Shown: positions 27,358-37,047 of the stretch, piece by piece
How the letters are laid out: every line of letters begins with the position of its first letter
Numbering within the stretch: position 1 is the first letter of the stretch
Source of the DNA: an uncultured Chlorobiaceae bacterium
GTDB lineage: Bacteria; Bacteroidota; Chlorobiia; Chlorobiales; Chlorobiaceae
DNA length: 64,000 nt
Assembly: GCA_903824295.1 (NCBI GenBank)
Contig: CAIJWE010000051.1
Location: 48,798-112,797, forward strand
Reading direction: 5' to 3'
Position numbers and translations under genes: made by a program
Notes under the pieces: generated by a model
What the model was told of the DNA's origin: nothing
Databases searched by the model: none
Seen by the model: only the letters and a program-made list of their open reading frames with translations

Positions 27358-28314
27358 TCAGCAAAGCCCTGCGGCCCGCATCAGCCGGTCCCTGATCGCC
27401 CTGCCGAGTCCATCGTCCGAAGGCAGTTCGCAATAGATAACCTCAATGCCGCTCGCATCGCAAAGCCGAAAAAAGCTGAAGAGCTCTTGGCCATACTCTT
27501 CAAGACTCCGGCACACCTTGAGCAACTTCATGCTTTGAGGCGGCTCCAGAAGGCCGATATAGGCCGCCGGCGACAGGTTGCCGTCGATGTTCCCGGCGGC
27601 AGTACAGAGGCGAATCGTGGCCTTTGGCGCATAATGCGGATACTTCAGCCCCGGGCATTTTGGTCTTTTCTCCTGCACCGTAACCGCAACGGTCGTTATT
27701 TCAGGTACCACCGCGCGCAGTTGTTCCAGTGTGATCGCCCCGGCCCTGAGCAGCAGCGGCCTCTTTCCCGAACAGTCAACAATGGTCGATTCAAGGCCGA
27801 TGGCACTCGGTTTGCCACGCAGCAGGCAGTCAATTTTTCCATCAAGATCCTCCATGACCGCCTCCCAGCTTGTCGCACTTGGCAGGCCCGAACGATTTGC
27901 CGAAGGAGCGGCAACCGGGCAGCAGGCGAGACGGAGAAACTCCCGGGCTACCGGATTTGCCGGGCATCGCACCCCGACGCTCTCAAGGCCGGCGGTAACC
28001 GTGTAAGGTACCGAAGGATTTTTTTTCAGGACCAGTGTCAGTGGGCCGGGAAAAAAGCGTGCAATCAACTGTTCGGCCTGCAACGAGAGTGAAGAGGCAA
28101 CCTCGGCAACCTGCCCGACGCTGGAGAGATGCACAATCAGCGGGTTATCCGCTGGACGCCCTTTTGCCCGAAAGAGCCGGAGGAGCGCTTCAGGATGGCA
28201 GATACCGGCGCCAAGGCCATAAACCGTTTCCGTAGGAAACGCCACAACTCCGCCCGAGTTCAAAATAGCGGCGGCCTCTTCAACTGAATCGGTAAGCGTG
28301 GTCTGCATGATCAT
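27358..28314 (-). CDS. L-threonylcarbamoyladenylate synthase (Sua5 form)
   Basis: This 318-residue protein has the YrdC/TsaC domain (GGVVAFPTETVYGLGAGICH, ARFFPGPLTLVLKKN, CPAAPSANRSG-type segment) followed by a C-terminal Sua5 domain (LKYPHYAPKATIRLC). It makes the threonylcarbamoyl-AMP used for the t6A modification of tRNAs. The start is 28314 or the second Met at 28308. It lies 15 bp after a polyprenol-kinase-like gene on the same strand and is convergent with the HhH barrel gene. Confidence 0.9.
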   Translation of the reverse strand: MIMQTTLTDSVEEAAAILNSGGVVAFPTETVYGLGAGICHPEALLRLFRAKGRPADNPLIVHLSSVGQVAEVASSLSLQAEQLIARFFPGPLTLVLKKNPSVPYTVTAGLESVGVRCPANPVAREFLRLACCPVAAPSANRSGLPSATSWEAVMEDLDGKIDCLLRGKPSAIGLESTIVDCSGKRPLLLRAGAITLEQLRAVVPEITTVAVTVQEKRPKCPGLKYPHYAPKATIRLCTAAGNIDGNLSPAAYIGLLEPPQSMKLLKVCRSLEEYGQELFSFFRLCDASGIEVIYCELPSDDGLGRAIRDRLMRAAGLC

Positions 28315-28329
28315 GCTGAAAAAAAGTGG

Positions 28330-28959
28330 CTACCGGAAAATGGGCAGGAGGCTACAGAGCGTGCCCACCACGGCACTGGAAAGAGGAATCGAGAGGTTAT
28401 CGTCAATCTTGAACTCACCGATACGCACCATAAACGCCTCGGTCAGCGTCGCCGTTATAGCCATAATGATCCCGACAAAGAGGTTAAGGCCCGGTACAAT
28501 GCAGATGACCAGAAATGCAGAGAGAAAAAAAGCGGCACTTCCCTCCACGCTCTTCTGCCCAAACCGGTGCTTCCCGAAACTTTTGCCAATAATGGCAGCA
28601 AGGGTATCCGAAACCGCCACAAGGCTGAAGGCGGTAACGGCAATAATTTTTGGAAAAAAAAGCACAAGAAGAACAGCCGCCATCATAATATAGGTCGCAC
28701 CGTTCAAATGGGTTTTTGCCCGCTTGAGCTCATGCGCTCTCAGCATCGAATCAAACGTCTTGTGATACCAGACCGAAACCGGCGTAAAAAAATTTTTCAG
28801 CAGGTCAATCAGAAAAAAACCGGAAAAAAGCGGGAGAAGCAGCAGCAGCGCAAGCTCCCGGCTGATAAACCAGTAAATCACCGGAATAGAGAGCGAAGAG
28901 AGATGAATTGCTTTTCGCGCAACTTCATAGCGGAGTTCCAGCCGGTCAATTTCTTCCAT
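28330..28959 (-). CDS. CTP-dependent polyprenol/phytol kinase-like membrane protein (SEC59/VTE5/DGK1 family)
   Basis: This 209-residue protein has about six hydrophobic helices. The family motifs are YEVARKAIHLSSLSIPVIYW near the start, then SLVAVSDTLAAIIGKSFGKH and SVEGSAAFFLSAFLV. These match the diacylglycerol/dolichol/phytol kinase superfamily that uses CTP. In a green sulfur bacterium a phytol or farnesol kinase that salvages chlorophyll side-chain alcohols is one possibility, but a lipid kinase is equally possible. It is the upstream member of a pair with the Sua5 gene. Confidence 0.7.
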   Translation of the reverse strand: MEEIDRLELRYEVARKAIHLSSLSIPVIYWFISRELALLLLLPLFSGFFLIDLLKNFFTPVSVWYHKTFDSMLRAHELKRAKTHLNGATYIMMAAVLLVLFFPKIIAVTAFSLVAVSDTLAAIIGKSFGKHRFGQKSVEGSAAFFLSAFLVICIVPGLNLFVGIIMAITATLTEAFMVRIGEFKIDDNLSIPLSSAVVGTLCSLLPIFR

Positions 28960-29158
28960 AATTAAAAAAGCGCTAAGCCAAAATCGTAAAAAAAGATCAT
29001 TGAAAAAAACGGCACTCGCCGCCCAATTTCAGGCTTGAATATACACCGAAATCTTTTTTTTTGTTCATCAATCCAGCCCGCAGAACTCTTTTTCCGTTTC
29101 AATTACAAAACATGTATTTTGCCTCGCTTAATAAAGAGCATTTTGAACCTGCCCAGGC

Positions 29159-30718
29159 ATGAAAAGTGAAAATTTGAGGGTCGCCGCCATCGATCTCGGA
29201 ACCAACTCCTTCCACATGATTATTGTCGAAGAGAGCCCGCAAAAAGGTATTGTTGAAATTGACCGTGTCAAGGATATGATCTGTATCGGTCGCGGCAGCA
29301 TATCCACAAAAATGCTCAATGAAGAGGCAATGCAGTCCGGTGTTGCCGCACTGAAAAATTTTCTTGTCCTTGCCCGGCAGCATGGTGTGGCACCCGAAAA
29401 TGTGCTTGCCTTCGCCACCAGTGCCATTCGCGAGGCAAAAAACCGCGGCGATTTTCTCCGTCTTGTCCGCGAAGAGACCGGCCTGAAAGTCAAGGTCATT
29501 TCCGGCAAGGAGGAGGCCGAATTTATCTACTACGGAGTTCGTAACGCCGTCAAGATTGGTAAAACCGCCGACCTTCTCTTCGATATTGGCGGTGGATCGG
29601 TCGAATTTGTCCTGGTCAACCAGAAGGGTGTACAACTGCTCGAAAGTCGCAAAATCGGCGTAGCAAGAATGTGCGAGCGTTTTATTGCCTCAGAACCCAT
29701 AAGTATCCGCGACATCCATCTCCTCGAACAGTTTTTTTCAGCAGAGATGGTCTCCGCCGTTGAAAAAGCCTCCCGTCTCAAGGTGACCAGAGCCATAGCC
29801 TCTTCAGGCACTGCACAGAATATCGCCCGCATGATCGTCTCCATGAGCGGACGGGAAAGTGACGCGTCGCTCAACAACAGCAGCTTTACCCGTCCGGAGT
29901 TTGATGCTCTGTATCAGGCCGTCATTCCGCTTGGAGGCGCCGAACGGAAAAAATTGACAGGTCTCGACGAAAAAAGGGTCGATCTCATTGTTCCCGGTCT
30001 TATTCTTATCGACATGATTTTCAGACTCTTCAATCTCCAGGAGATCGTCATTTCAGATTCCGCCCTGCGGGAAGGCATGGTGCTCCACTATCTGAAGCAT
30101 CGCATTGCTTCCGGTGCAAAGCGGGGAGATGAGGATGAACTCGACATCCGCCGTGAAAGCGTCGATGAGCTTGGTTTCCGATGTAACTGGACCCGCGACC
30201 ATGCCGAGCATATTGCCCGGCTCAGCCTTCAGCTTTTCGACAAGCTTGCACCTCTGCACCAACTCGAAAAGTCCTACCGCGAACTGCTCGAGTACGCAGC
30301 AATGCTCCACAACATCGGCACCTTTATCTCCATCTCATCCCATCACAAACATGGCCAGTACATCATTCTCAACGGAGAGCTTCGCGGATTTTCCCCTTCG
30401 GAGATTGAGATTATCGCCCATGTTGTCCGCTATCACCGCAAATCCCCCCCTTCCGAGCGCCACACAGCCTACAGTCTGCTCAAGCCGGCGCATAAACAGG
30501 CCGTCGACCTGCTTTCCGGCATTCTGCGCATTGCCAACGGTCTTGAACGTGGCCACCGCAAGAACATCCAGAAAATCAGCGTAGAGCTCAAGGAACGCAA
30601 CATAACGCTGCGTCTCAAAAGCAGTTTTGATCCAGATATTGAAATATGGGCGGCCGACCTGCTGAAATCATGGCTCGAAACCGTTCTCGACAAAACAATT
30701 ACCATCGTGCCGCTCTGA
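29159..30718 (+). CDS. Ppx/GppA-type exopolyphosphatase / pppGpp phosphatase
   Basis: This 519-residue protein starts with the actin-like ATPase fold of the family (VAAIDLGTNSFHMIIVEESP) and has the second phosphate motif LLFDIGGGSVEFVLVN. From about residue 330 an HD-type helical domain follows (HAEHIARLSLQLFDKLAPLH, YAAMLHNIGTFISISSHHKH). The HD doublet reads HN, as in several Ppx homologues, so this domain may not be catalytic. It cleaves terminal phosphates from polyphosphate or from pppGpp; sequence alone does not separate the two. It is a single gene before a repeat-rich gap. Confidence 0.88.
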   Translation: MKSENLRVAAIDLGTNSFHMIIVEESPQKGIVEIDRVKDMICIGRGSISTKMLNEEAMQSGVAALKNFLVLARQHGVAPENVLAFATSAIREAKNRGDFLRLVREETGLKVKVISGKEEAEFIYYGVRNAVKIGKTADLLFDIGGGSVEFVLVNQKGVQLLESRKIGVARMCERFIASEPISIRDIHLLEQFFSAEMVSAVEKASRLKVTRAIASSGTAQNIARMIVSMSGRESDASLNNSSFTRPEFDALYQAVIPLGGAERKKLTGLDEKRVDLIVPGLILIDMIFRLFNLQEIVISDSALREGMVLHYLKHRIASGAKRGDEDELDIRRESVDELGFRCNWTRDHAEHIARLSLQLFDKLAPLHQLEKSYRELLEYAAMLHNIGTFISISSHHKHGQYIILNGELRGFSPSEIEIIAHVVRYHRKSPPSERHTAYSLLKPAHKQAVDLLSGILRIANGLERGHRKNIQKISVELKERNITLRLKSSFDPDIEIWAADLLKSWLETVLDKTITIVPL

Positions 30719-30822
30719 AATGAAGCCAGAGGCCGTAACGCAATTGATTATGGCCGCGTGGACAAAATTCCCGTATACGCCCGTGGACGAAATTCCCGTA
30801 TACACGCGTCGACGAAATTCCC

Positions 30823-30845
30823 GTAGGGGCGGGGTCATCCCGCCC
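30823..30845 (+). repeat. REP-like hairpin repeat (GTAGG subtype), copy 2
   Basis: GTAG head plus GGGCGGG-GTCAT-CCCGCCC. It faces copy 3 in opposite orientation 98 bp away, a REPIN-like doublet. Confidence 0.9.
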
Positions 30846-30943
30846 ATCCCCGTGTATGCAATATCCATCCCCATTCGTCCCATCCCCGTGAATGCAATAC
30901 CCATCGCATCCCGCCCATCCCCGTGAATGCAATTGATCATGGC

Positions 30944-30968
30944 GGGCGGGATGACCCCGCCCCTACGG
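30944..30968 (-). repeat. REP-like hairpin repeat (GTAGG subtype), copy 3
   Basis: Exact reverse complement of the full repeat, including the CCGTAG head (seen as CTACGG on the plus strand). Right arm of the inverted doublet with copy 2. Confidence 0.9.
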
Positions 30969-31162
30969 ATTTTGGGGCAATTTGCAATTCCCGTATACGC
31001 GCGTGACGCAATATCCATCCCGATCAATGGCGCAATTTGCAATTCCCGTATGCGGGCGGGATTTTGGCGACGGGATCAACCATGGCACCTGATACAGAAC
31101 ACAAAAAAACTCCGTATATTGCGCCATGACAAAAAAATGCAACCCCATACCCTTCACCCATC

Positions 31163-31624
31163 ATGCGCGACCACACCCCCGACTTCAAAATGCATGAGCT
31201 GACCCTGCAGAACAAATCGCTCATTCGCCAAACCGTACAGCAACTGCTGGAGAAACTTGCCGCCGATGGCAAACTGACCTCCGACACCCTGCTTGAATTC
31301 TGGATAGAAGTACCCGGTATCAAGCGTGCAAGGGGAAGCTTCAGGGGCGGCTTTCTGATGCCCGACAGCTTTGTCTACATCAGCGACTATTTCAAGCCGG
31401 ACGCGCCAAACACCCTCACTCCTGGCGCGGCTTATGCTGAAGGGGAGGTGGAGCTTGAAAAGGTGTGGGATGACCTGCTCGATGAACTCTTCTACCAGAT
31501 CGAAATTTTCACCTCTCCGCTCTCATCGGGAAAAGGCATCACGCTTGAACTCTGGGCAGGCAACCGCCACCGGCCTGAAGGAGAGTGGATCTACGCCGTC
31601 GATCGTAAAGTGGAACTCGGTTAG
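31163..31624 (+). CDS. Hypothetical protein, 153 aa
   Basis: I do not recognise this family. The protein is soluble, acidic and helix-rich at the N-terminus (HELTLQNKSLIRQTVQQLLE), with a middle segment LLEFWIEVPGIKRARGSFRG and aromatic residues near the C-terminus (LELWAGNRHRPEGEWIYAVD). No signal peptide or membrane segment is visible. Codon use looks normal for the window, and it ends with a 4-bp overlap with the convergent nth, which supports a real, compactly placed gene. The start could be 31163 or the Met 27 bp further in. Confidence 0.6.
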   Translation: MRDHTPDFKMHELTLQNKSLIRQTVQQLLEKLAADGKLTSDTLLEFWIEVPGIKRARGSFRGGFLMPDSFVYISDYFKPDAPNTLTPGAAYAEGEVELEKVWDDLLDELFYQIEIFTSPLSSGKGITLELWAGNRHRPEGEWIYAVDRKVELG

Positions 31625-32259
31625 CTCCTGGCGTTGTAGTCGCAGATGCTGCTCAGAGAGCAGTGTGCACAATCAGGCTTTTTCGCCTTGCAGGTGTAAC
31701 GACCGTGCAGCAGCAGATAGTGATGAAAGGGGAGCACCCACGCCTCGGGGATAATCTGCATCAGCCCCTTTTCGGTCTCTTCCACCGTGTTGGTCTGAAC
31801 CAGCCCGATCCGGTTCGAGACCCGGTGCACGTGGGTATCGACCGGCATGACCGGCAGACCAAAAGCGTTGCTCAGCACAACATTTGCTGTTTTTCGGCCA
31901 ACTCCCGGCAGGCTTTCAAGCTCCTCCCTCGTCCCGGGGACTTCACCATGAAAGCGCTCAACCAGAATCCGGCTCACCGCAAGGATGTTTTTCGCCTTAG
32001 TGTTGCAGTAATTGATGGAACGGACAAGGTTTCTCACCTCCTCAAGCTCCATGAGGCTCAAGCTTTCAGCATCCGGTGCACGCCGGAAAAGCTCCCGGGT
32101 AATGACATTGACCTGCCGGTCCGTTGCCTGGGCCGCCAGAACGGTGGCCACAAGCAACTGAAAAGGGGTGCTGTAGCAGAGCTCGCTCCTGGGGTTCGGG
32201 TATGCCGCTCCAAGCCGCTCATGAAGAAAAACAATTTTGGCTGCCGGGCTCTCTTTCAT
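31621..32259 (-). CDS. nth: Endonuclease III (Nth)
   Basis: This 212-residue DNA glycosylase has the helix-hairpin-helix LESLPGVGRKTANVVLSNAF with the catalytic Lys, the Asp in MPVDTHVHRVSNRIGL, and the C-terminal 4Fe-4S loop with spacing C-x6-C-x2-C-x5-C (CKAKKPDCAHCSLSSIC). It removes oxidised pyrimidines from DNA. It is the last gene of the minus-strand operon smc-HAD-nusB-nth, 5 bp after nusB. Confidence 0.95.
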   Translation of the reverse strand: MKESPAAKIVFLHERLGAAYPNPRSELCYSTPFQLLVATVLAAQATDRQVNVITRELFRRAPDAESLSLMELEEVRNLVRSINYCNTKAKNILAVSRILVERFHGEVPGTREELESLPGVGRKTANVVLSNAFGLPVMPVDTHVHRVSNRIGLVQTNTVEETEKGLMQIIPEAWVLPFHHYLLLHGRYTCKAKKPDCAHCSLSSICDYNARS

Positions 32260-32264
32260 GCTCC

Positions 32265-32780
32265 TCAGCTCTCGATTTTCGGGCTTTCTTCCTCGCTCTC
32301 AGCCTTCTGAAGCCTGGTCACCGACTGGTCAATCAGTCCCCGTCCGTTTTTATGCACCTTCCCCTCACCTTTGAGATCGTTGTAAATCGCATCAAGAATG
32401 CCATTGACAAACTTGCTGCTCTTATCGGTGCTGTTGAACTTCTTTGCAATTTCAATAGCCTCATTAATCGACACCTTGGGTGGAATATCCTCGCAGTAGA
32501 GAATCTCCGTCAGAGCCATGCGAATGATATTCTTGTCAATGATGGCAATACGGCTCATATCCCAGTTGAAGGTATGCTTCACAATATAGAGGTCAATCTC
32601 CTCCTTATGCTCCTTGATGTTTTTGAGAAGCGTATTGAAAAACTTCATGGCATTGGCATCGGCCAGAATCTCCTCGGTCAAAAGCCAGCCAGCCGCAGAG
32701 TCGATATCGGTATCACGGATTTCAATGGTATAAAGCGCCTGTAAAATCTTTTCACGTATTTGTCGTCGGTAGGTCTTCAT
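32265..32780 (-). CDS. nusB: Transcription antitermination factor NusB
   Basis: The ORF opens at 32861, but the ATG at 32780 ([20 protein letters not shown]) matches the NusB start, giving 171 residues. Further NusB marks are [20 protein letters not shown] and [20 protein letters not shown] followed by [15 protein letters not shown]. NusB binds the boxA of rRNA transcripts together with NusE. A polar C-terminal tail of about 25 residues is extra. It lies 10 bp after the HAD gene and 5 bp before nth. Confidence 0.93.
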   Translation of the reverse strand: MKTYRRQIREKILQALYTIEIRDTDIDSAAGWLLTEEILADANAMKFFNTLLKNIKEHKEEIDLYIVKHTFNWDMSRIAIIDKNIIRMALTEILYCEDIPPKVSINEAIEIAKKFNSTDKSSKFVNGILDAIYNDLKGEGKVHKNGRGLIDQSVTRLQKAESEEESPKIES

Positions 32781-32790
32781 AAAAGAGCAA

Positions 32791-33492
32791 TTAATTGATT
32801 GAGGAGTGGAGGATTTCATCGAGCACAACATCCGTTTGTCCGAGATTTTCATACAAAACATGCGGATGGTGCTTTTTCAGCTCCAGGGTTGAAAAATTTC
32901 CGGTCGCGACGGCAATGGACTTTGCGTTCAGAACCCTGGCACAGGCGATATCGTGTTCCGTATCACCGATGATGATAATATCGTGGTTTACAAATGTTGT
33001 GCCGGTCAGTTGGCGCGCTTTTTCGACCGCAACCGCCGGCAGTTCATTGCGAGTTGGTGCGTCATCAGCAAAGGCACCAAAGGGAAAGTAGTGGTTTATT
33101 TCAGGAAGAAGGAGCTTGTGCCGTCCAGAGGCTTCAAAATTTCCGGTCAAAAGAGCGAGCAGAACTTCGGAACGCCCCGAAAGCTCCTGAAGAAGTTCAG
33201 GTATTCCTACCATCAGTTGGACATCCGAGGCACGGGCACTCTGGCGGAACCGCTCAATATAGCACGCCTTGACGCGCTCGAATTTTTCAGCAATCTCACC
33301 CCTGTCGAGGCCCGCACACTGCAAGACCTCATAGATGATAACGCTGTCCATCTTGCCACAAAAATTGTGCGTTCCGGCGCTTCCCGGCGTGCCGTAGACC
33401 TCCGTCAGGGCATCAACAAGCACTGTTCGATTAATCTTGCTCACCGTAAGCAATGTTCCGTCTATATCAAATAACACAAGTTTCTTCAGCAT
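32791..33492 (-). CDS. HAD-superfamily hydrolase (phosphoglycolate phosphatase-like)
   Basis: This 233-residue enzyme shows the HAD motifs: I in [17 protein letters not shown] in [12 protein letters not shown] near the Lys of VEKARQLT and IV in [17 protein letters not shown]. The cap is helical (C1 type), like phosphoglycolate phosphatase and beta-phosphoglucomutase. The substrate cannot be told from sequence. It is the second gene of the smc operon, 18 bp after smc. Confidence 0.85.
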   Translation of the reverse strand: MLKKLVLFDIDGTLLTVSKINRTVLVDALTEVYGTPGSAGTHNFCGKMDSVIIYEVLQCAGLDRGEIAEKFERVKACYIERFRQSARASDVQLMVGIPELLQELSGRSEVLLALLTGNFEASGRHKLLLPEINHYFPFGAFADDAPTRNELPAVAVEKARQLTGTTFVNHDIIIIGDTEHDIACARVLNAKSIAVATGNFSTLELKKHHPHVLYENLGQTDVVLDEILHSSIN

Positions 33493-33510
33493 AACATCTC
33501 TCGGAACCTA

Positions 33511-36500
33511 TCAAATCCTTATTTTTTCAAGTCTTACAGGAATCAGCCTCGACACCCCCTCCTCCTCCATCGTGACTCCGTAAAGCGCCTGGCAGGAGGC
33601 CATGGTTTTTTTGTTGTGCGTAACAATAATGAATTGGGTGTTATTCTCAAATTTTTTCAGGAGTTTAATAAAACGGGTGACATTCGCATCATCGAGCGGA
33701 GCATCCACTTCATCAAGAATACAGAAGGGGCTCGGCTTCACCAGATAAATGGCAAAAAGGAGCGAAAGTGCCGTCAGAGCCTTCTCCCCGCCACTTAACT
33801 GCTCAATCGAAAGAGGCTTTTTCCCCCTCGGCCTGGCCACAATCTCAATGTGGGCGTCAAGAGGATCTTCACCGGAATGAATAAGCAGATCCGCCTCATC
33901 CTCCAGCTCAAAGAGCTCCCGAAAAAGAGCAATAAAGTTTTTTCTCACCTCAGAAAATGTTGCCTCAAATTTTTGAAGCGCCGCCTTGTTGATCTCCTCA
34001 ATGGTTGACCGAAGCTCCCGCTCAGCCTTCTGCAGATCCTCCCGTTGCACGGTAAGAAAATCGAGCCGCTCTTTTTCCTCCTCATACTCATCAAGCGCCA
34101 ACTCATTGACCGCGCCAAACTGTTCACGCTGTTTCGTCAGCAGCTCAAGCTTCTCTTTGGCCTCATCGCGGTCAAAAGCCGCATCAAGCGGCGGCTCAGC
34201 CATCAAGGCAAGGTCGCAGTTATATTTTACCTGCGCCTCCGTAAACAGATGATCGAGCAACTGCTCCAGTTGCCTGGTGTCGTGGGTGAGGGTTGCGAGC
34301 AACTGCTGCCGGAGATCATGCTTCCGCCTCAGCTCCCTCAGCCCGGCCTGAGCGGTGTGATGCTGCGCCTGTCGCTCCCGATAAGCCAACCCAAGCTCAC
34401 CAACCCGTTTCTGCTCCCCGGCAGCTCCCAAAAGCAGCTCCTCCAGCTCCTTCTTCATCCCTTCCGAGGCTGTGCGGCCCATGTCCCGCTTTTTTTCAGC
34501 AACTGCACGTTCACTCTGGAGCCTTGTAATCTCCTCATGCAACGCGCTCCGGTTGCCGCCAGAAGCCGCAATGCTGAAGTTGAGTTTTTCAAGATCGCGC
34601 AACGCATCCTTGTAGCGGCTCTGACGGCTCTGCACCTCCCGGCCAAAAAGATGATGCCGGCTTTCAAGTGCGGTAAGATTCTCCTGCAGCAGACGAATCT
34701 TTTCACTGAACAGTGCTGCCGCCGACGCCTTGCAGTCGATACCAGGCAAGAGCGCCTGAAGCTCAGCCTCACAGGCCGATTTTTGCGCAACCATTGTCGC
34801 TTTTTCCGCTGCCGACTGTTCGCTCTCCCGCCTGCGGGCACTCTCCTCGGCATCCAGCCTGGCAGCCCTCTTCTCAATCGTCCCCAGTTCACCCGCCAAA
34901 CGCTCAACCTCCCGGCGCTCCTCATCCCCCCTGATCGAACCAAGCGACTTCTGCAGTTGCAGCAGCGCCTCCTCCTCCTTCGCTATCGTTTTTTCGAGCG
35001 CAGCCAGCTCTTTGCGGAGCGTCTCGCGCAGAGCCTTCCTCCCCAGCCGCAACCCCTCGCTGTTTTTTGAGCTTCCACCAAGAAGGAGCCCCCTGCCGGC
35101 AAACTTTTCACCCTCGACGGTAACAAACGAGCAGTCCGCATAGAGCAAGGCAAGCGATTCAGCCGTTTTAAGATCCGGCACCACATAGCTTTTGCCGAGC
35201 ATCAGCAGCAGGGCGTGATGCAGTTCCGGAGGATAATTGATCAGCTCAACCGTTTTCTGTGCGCCCGGAATCTCCGGATAATCAACCTCATTGCTCCGGC
35301 TCACCAAATCGAGCACCAGAAAATGAACCTTCCCCTTGTTGGAAATCCTCAGATTGGCAATACCCTCCTTCGCCTCCTGCAGCGACTGGCAGAGATAATA
35401 GCTCATACTGTCGCCAAGCGCCGCATTGACCGCTTTGCGGCAAGAACCCTCAAGCGAGAGAAGATCTGACAAACAGCCCAGCCCCGGCTTACCGCCCTTC
35501 TGCTTTTCAAGAAAGCCGATCCCCTCCGGCATTCCATCAAAATTATCAAGCACCGAGTTGGCCAGCAGAATCTGGTTCTGCACCTTCTCCCGCTCAGATC
35601 GCTTCAAAAGAAGAGCCTCCTGCATCTCCCTGATACGCCCATTCACCTCCTCAACCCGATCACGCGCAGCTTTTTCGCGCTCTTTCGCCTTATCAATCTC
35701 CCTTATTTTGCCCGAGGCCTCCAAGCGCAACTCCTCTTCAGCGCTGCGCGATCCCGCCCTCTTCTCCAGAGTGGCCGCCTCCTTTGCCTCAAGCCGCTCA
35801 ATCGTCGAACGCAGATACTCCCGCTTCGATTCAAGGCTGTGTTTCGTCAACGCCAGATGGTTAGCCTCACTCTGCTCCTCTGCGCAGAGCCTCCGCTCAC
35901 GCGCAAGCTCCTCCCGCTGCCGGCCGAGCGTCGTATTGAGTTCATCATACTCCGCAACAAGGCTGTGAAATGCCGCATGCAGCTCCTCGCACGCCGCCTC
36001 AGCAGGAGCTTTCTGCCGCAGCAGCTCCCGCTCGCGCAGCTCCTCTTCACCCATCTTCTGCTCTTTGTTGCTGATAATTGCCCTGAACCGGGCACTATCG
36101 GAGGCATGGTTTTTCTGCTGCTCCTCATGCTGCAACAGCGCCTTTTCAAGGCTGTGAATCCGCTGATTACTCTCGTTCAGGCGCTTCTGACTCTCCATCG
36201 TGGCGCTCTCCTCCTTCAAAAGCAGCAGCTCCCGCTCCTCAGCGGCACTCTCCTCCGTCGCAATTGCTGTCGCACAGGCATGATTCAGCCTCTCCTCCTC
36301 CCTGATGCGCTGCTGCATCGGCTCAAGCTGCTCGCGCAACTCCTCCATCCGGAACCACGAAAGCGCAAGATCAAGCTCACGAATCCTCTTTTTCAGCTCC
36401 CTCAGCTTCTCAGCCTTGCGCACCTGCAGCTTCAGGCTACGCACCTTCTTTTCAACCTCCGCCACCACATCATCAACCCGCGAAAGGTCGCGCGACGTAC

Positions 36501-37047
36501 TTTCAAGCAGCTTGAAACTCTGTTTCCGACGCTGTTTATAACGGGTTATCCCTGCCGCCTCCTCAAAAAGCTTGAGGCGCTCCTCACTCTTGTTGCTGAT
36601 AATCTCCTCAATCATCTTCAGCTCAATAACCGAATAGGCATCGCTCCCCATACCGGTATCGGTGAAAAGGTCAAGAATATCGCGCAACCGGCACGGTACC
36701 ATATTCAGCAAAAACTCACTCTCGCCGTTGCGGTACAGGCGGCGCGTAACCGTCACCTCCGTATACTCGACCGGCAGCACATTCCGATTATTCTCAATCG
36801 TCAAAGAGACCTCCGCAAGACTGAGCGGCTTGAGGTTTCTCGAACCATTAAAAATGATATTCTCCATCTTTGCCGACCGCAGCAGCGACGACTTCTGCTC
36901 GCCCAGCACCCAGCGCATAGCATCCACAACATTCGTCTTGCCGCACCCGTTAGGCCCCACAATAGCCGTAAGCCCCTTGTCAAACTTTATCCTGACACGA
37001 TGCGCAAAGCTTTTGAAGCCCAGAAGCTCAATTTTCGAAAGATACAT
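33511..37047 (-). CDS. smc: Chromosome segregation ATPase SMC
   Basis: This 1178-residue protein has the N-terminal Walker A (IVGPNGCGKTNVVDAMRWVL), then a long coiled coil. The hinge is around residues 510-660 (GFLEKQKGGKPGLGCLSDLL), followed by a second coiled coil and the C-terminal ABC signature and Walker B (EQLSGGEKALTALSLLFAIY, CILDEVDAPLDDANVTRF). Its length is that of a bacterial SMC. It acts in chromosome compaction with ScpA and with ScpB, which is encoded at 23.9 kb. It heads the operon with the HAD, nusB and nth genes. The long antisense ORFs of the track in this region are shadows of the biased coiled-coil codons. Confidence 0.97.
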   Translation of the reverse strand: MYLSKIELLGFKSFAHRVRIKFDKGLTAIVGPNGCGKTNVVDAMRWVLGEQKSSLLRSAKMENIIFNGSRNLKPLSLAEVSLTIENNRNVLPVEYTEVTVTRRLYRNGESEFLLNMVPCRLRDILDLFTDTGMGSDAYSVIELKMIEEIISNKSEERLKLFEEAAGITRYKQRRKQSFKLLESTSRDLSRVDDVVAEVEKKVRSLKLQVRKAEKLRELKKRIRELDLALSWFRMEELREQLEPMQQRIREEERLNHACATAIATEESAAEERELLLLKEESATMESQKRLNESNQRIHSLEKALLQHEEQQKNHASDSARFRAIISNKEQKMGEEELRERELLRQKAPAEAACEELHAAFHSLVAEYDELNTTLGRQREELARERRLCAEEQSEANHLALTKHSLESKREYLRSTIERLEAKEAATLEKRAGSRSAEEELRLEASGKIREIDKAKEREKAARDRVEEVNGRIREMQEALLLKRSEREKVQNQILLANSVLDNFDGMPEGIGFLEKQKGGKPGLGCLSDLLSLEGSCRKAVNAALGDSMSYYLCQSLQEAKEGIANLRISNKGKVHFLVLDLVSRSNEVDYPEIPGAQKTVELINYPPELHHALLLMLGKSYVVPDLKTAESLALLYADCSFVTVEGEKFAGRGLLLGGSSKNSEGLRLGRKALRETLRKELAALEKTIAKEEEALLQLQKSLGSIRGDEERREVERLAGELGTIEKRAARLDAEESARRRESEQSAAEKATMVAQKSACEAELQALLPGIDCKASAAALFSEKIRLLQENLTALESRHHLFGREVQSRQSRYKDALRDLEKLNFSIAASGGNRSALHEEITRLQSERAVAEKKRDMGRTASEGMKKELEELLLGAAGEQKRVGELGLAYRERQAQHHTAQAGLRELRRKHDLRQQLLATLTHDTRQLEQLLDHLFTEAQVKYNCDLALMAEPPLDAAFDRDEAKEKLELLTKQREQFGAVNELALDEYEEEKERLDFLTVQREDLQKAERELRSTIEEINKAALQKFEATFSEVRKNFIALFRELFELEDEADLLIHSGEDPLDAHIEIVARPRGKKPLSIEQLSGGEKALTALSLLFAIYLVKPSPFCILDEVDAPLDDANVTRFIKLLKKFENNTQFIIVTHNKKTMASCQALYGVTMEEEGVSRLIPVRLEKIRI

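Larger units (their letters stand above)
30719..31162. repeat. Repeat-filled gap with an inverted pair of REP-like elements
   Basis: No gene lies here. From 30761 a 25-bp unit (gacRaaattcccgtatac plus 7 nt) occurs 2.6 times and runs straight into a REP copy at 30823. Between the two REP copies, cccatccccgtgaatgcaat-like units recur three times. After the second copy, gcaatttgcaattcccgtat occurs twice. The short ORFs of the track here are translations of these repeats. Confidence 0.85.

Noticed and set aside
34045-35070. 341-residue ORF antisense to smc, and the 437-residue ORF at 35839
   Set aside because: These are shadows of the biased codons of the SMC coiled coil; they are Leu/Pro/Gln-rich without motifs.
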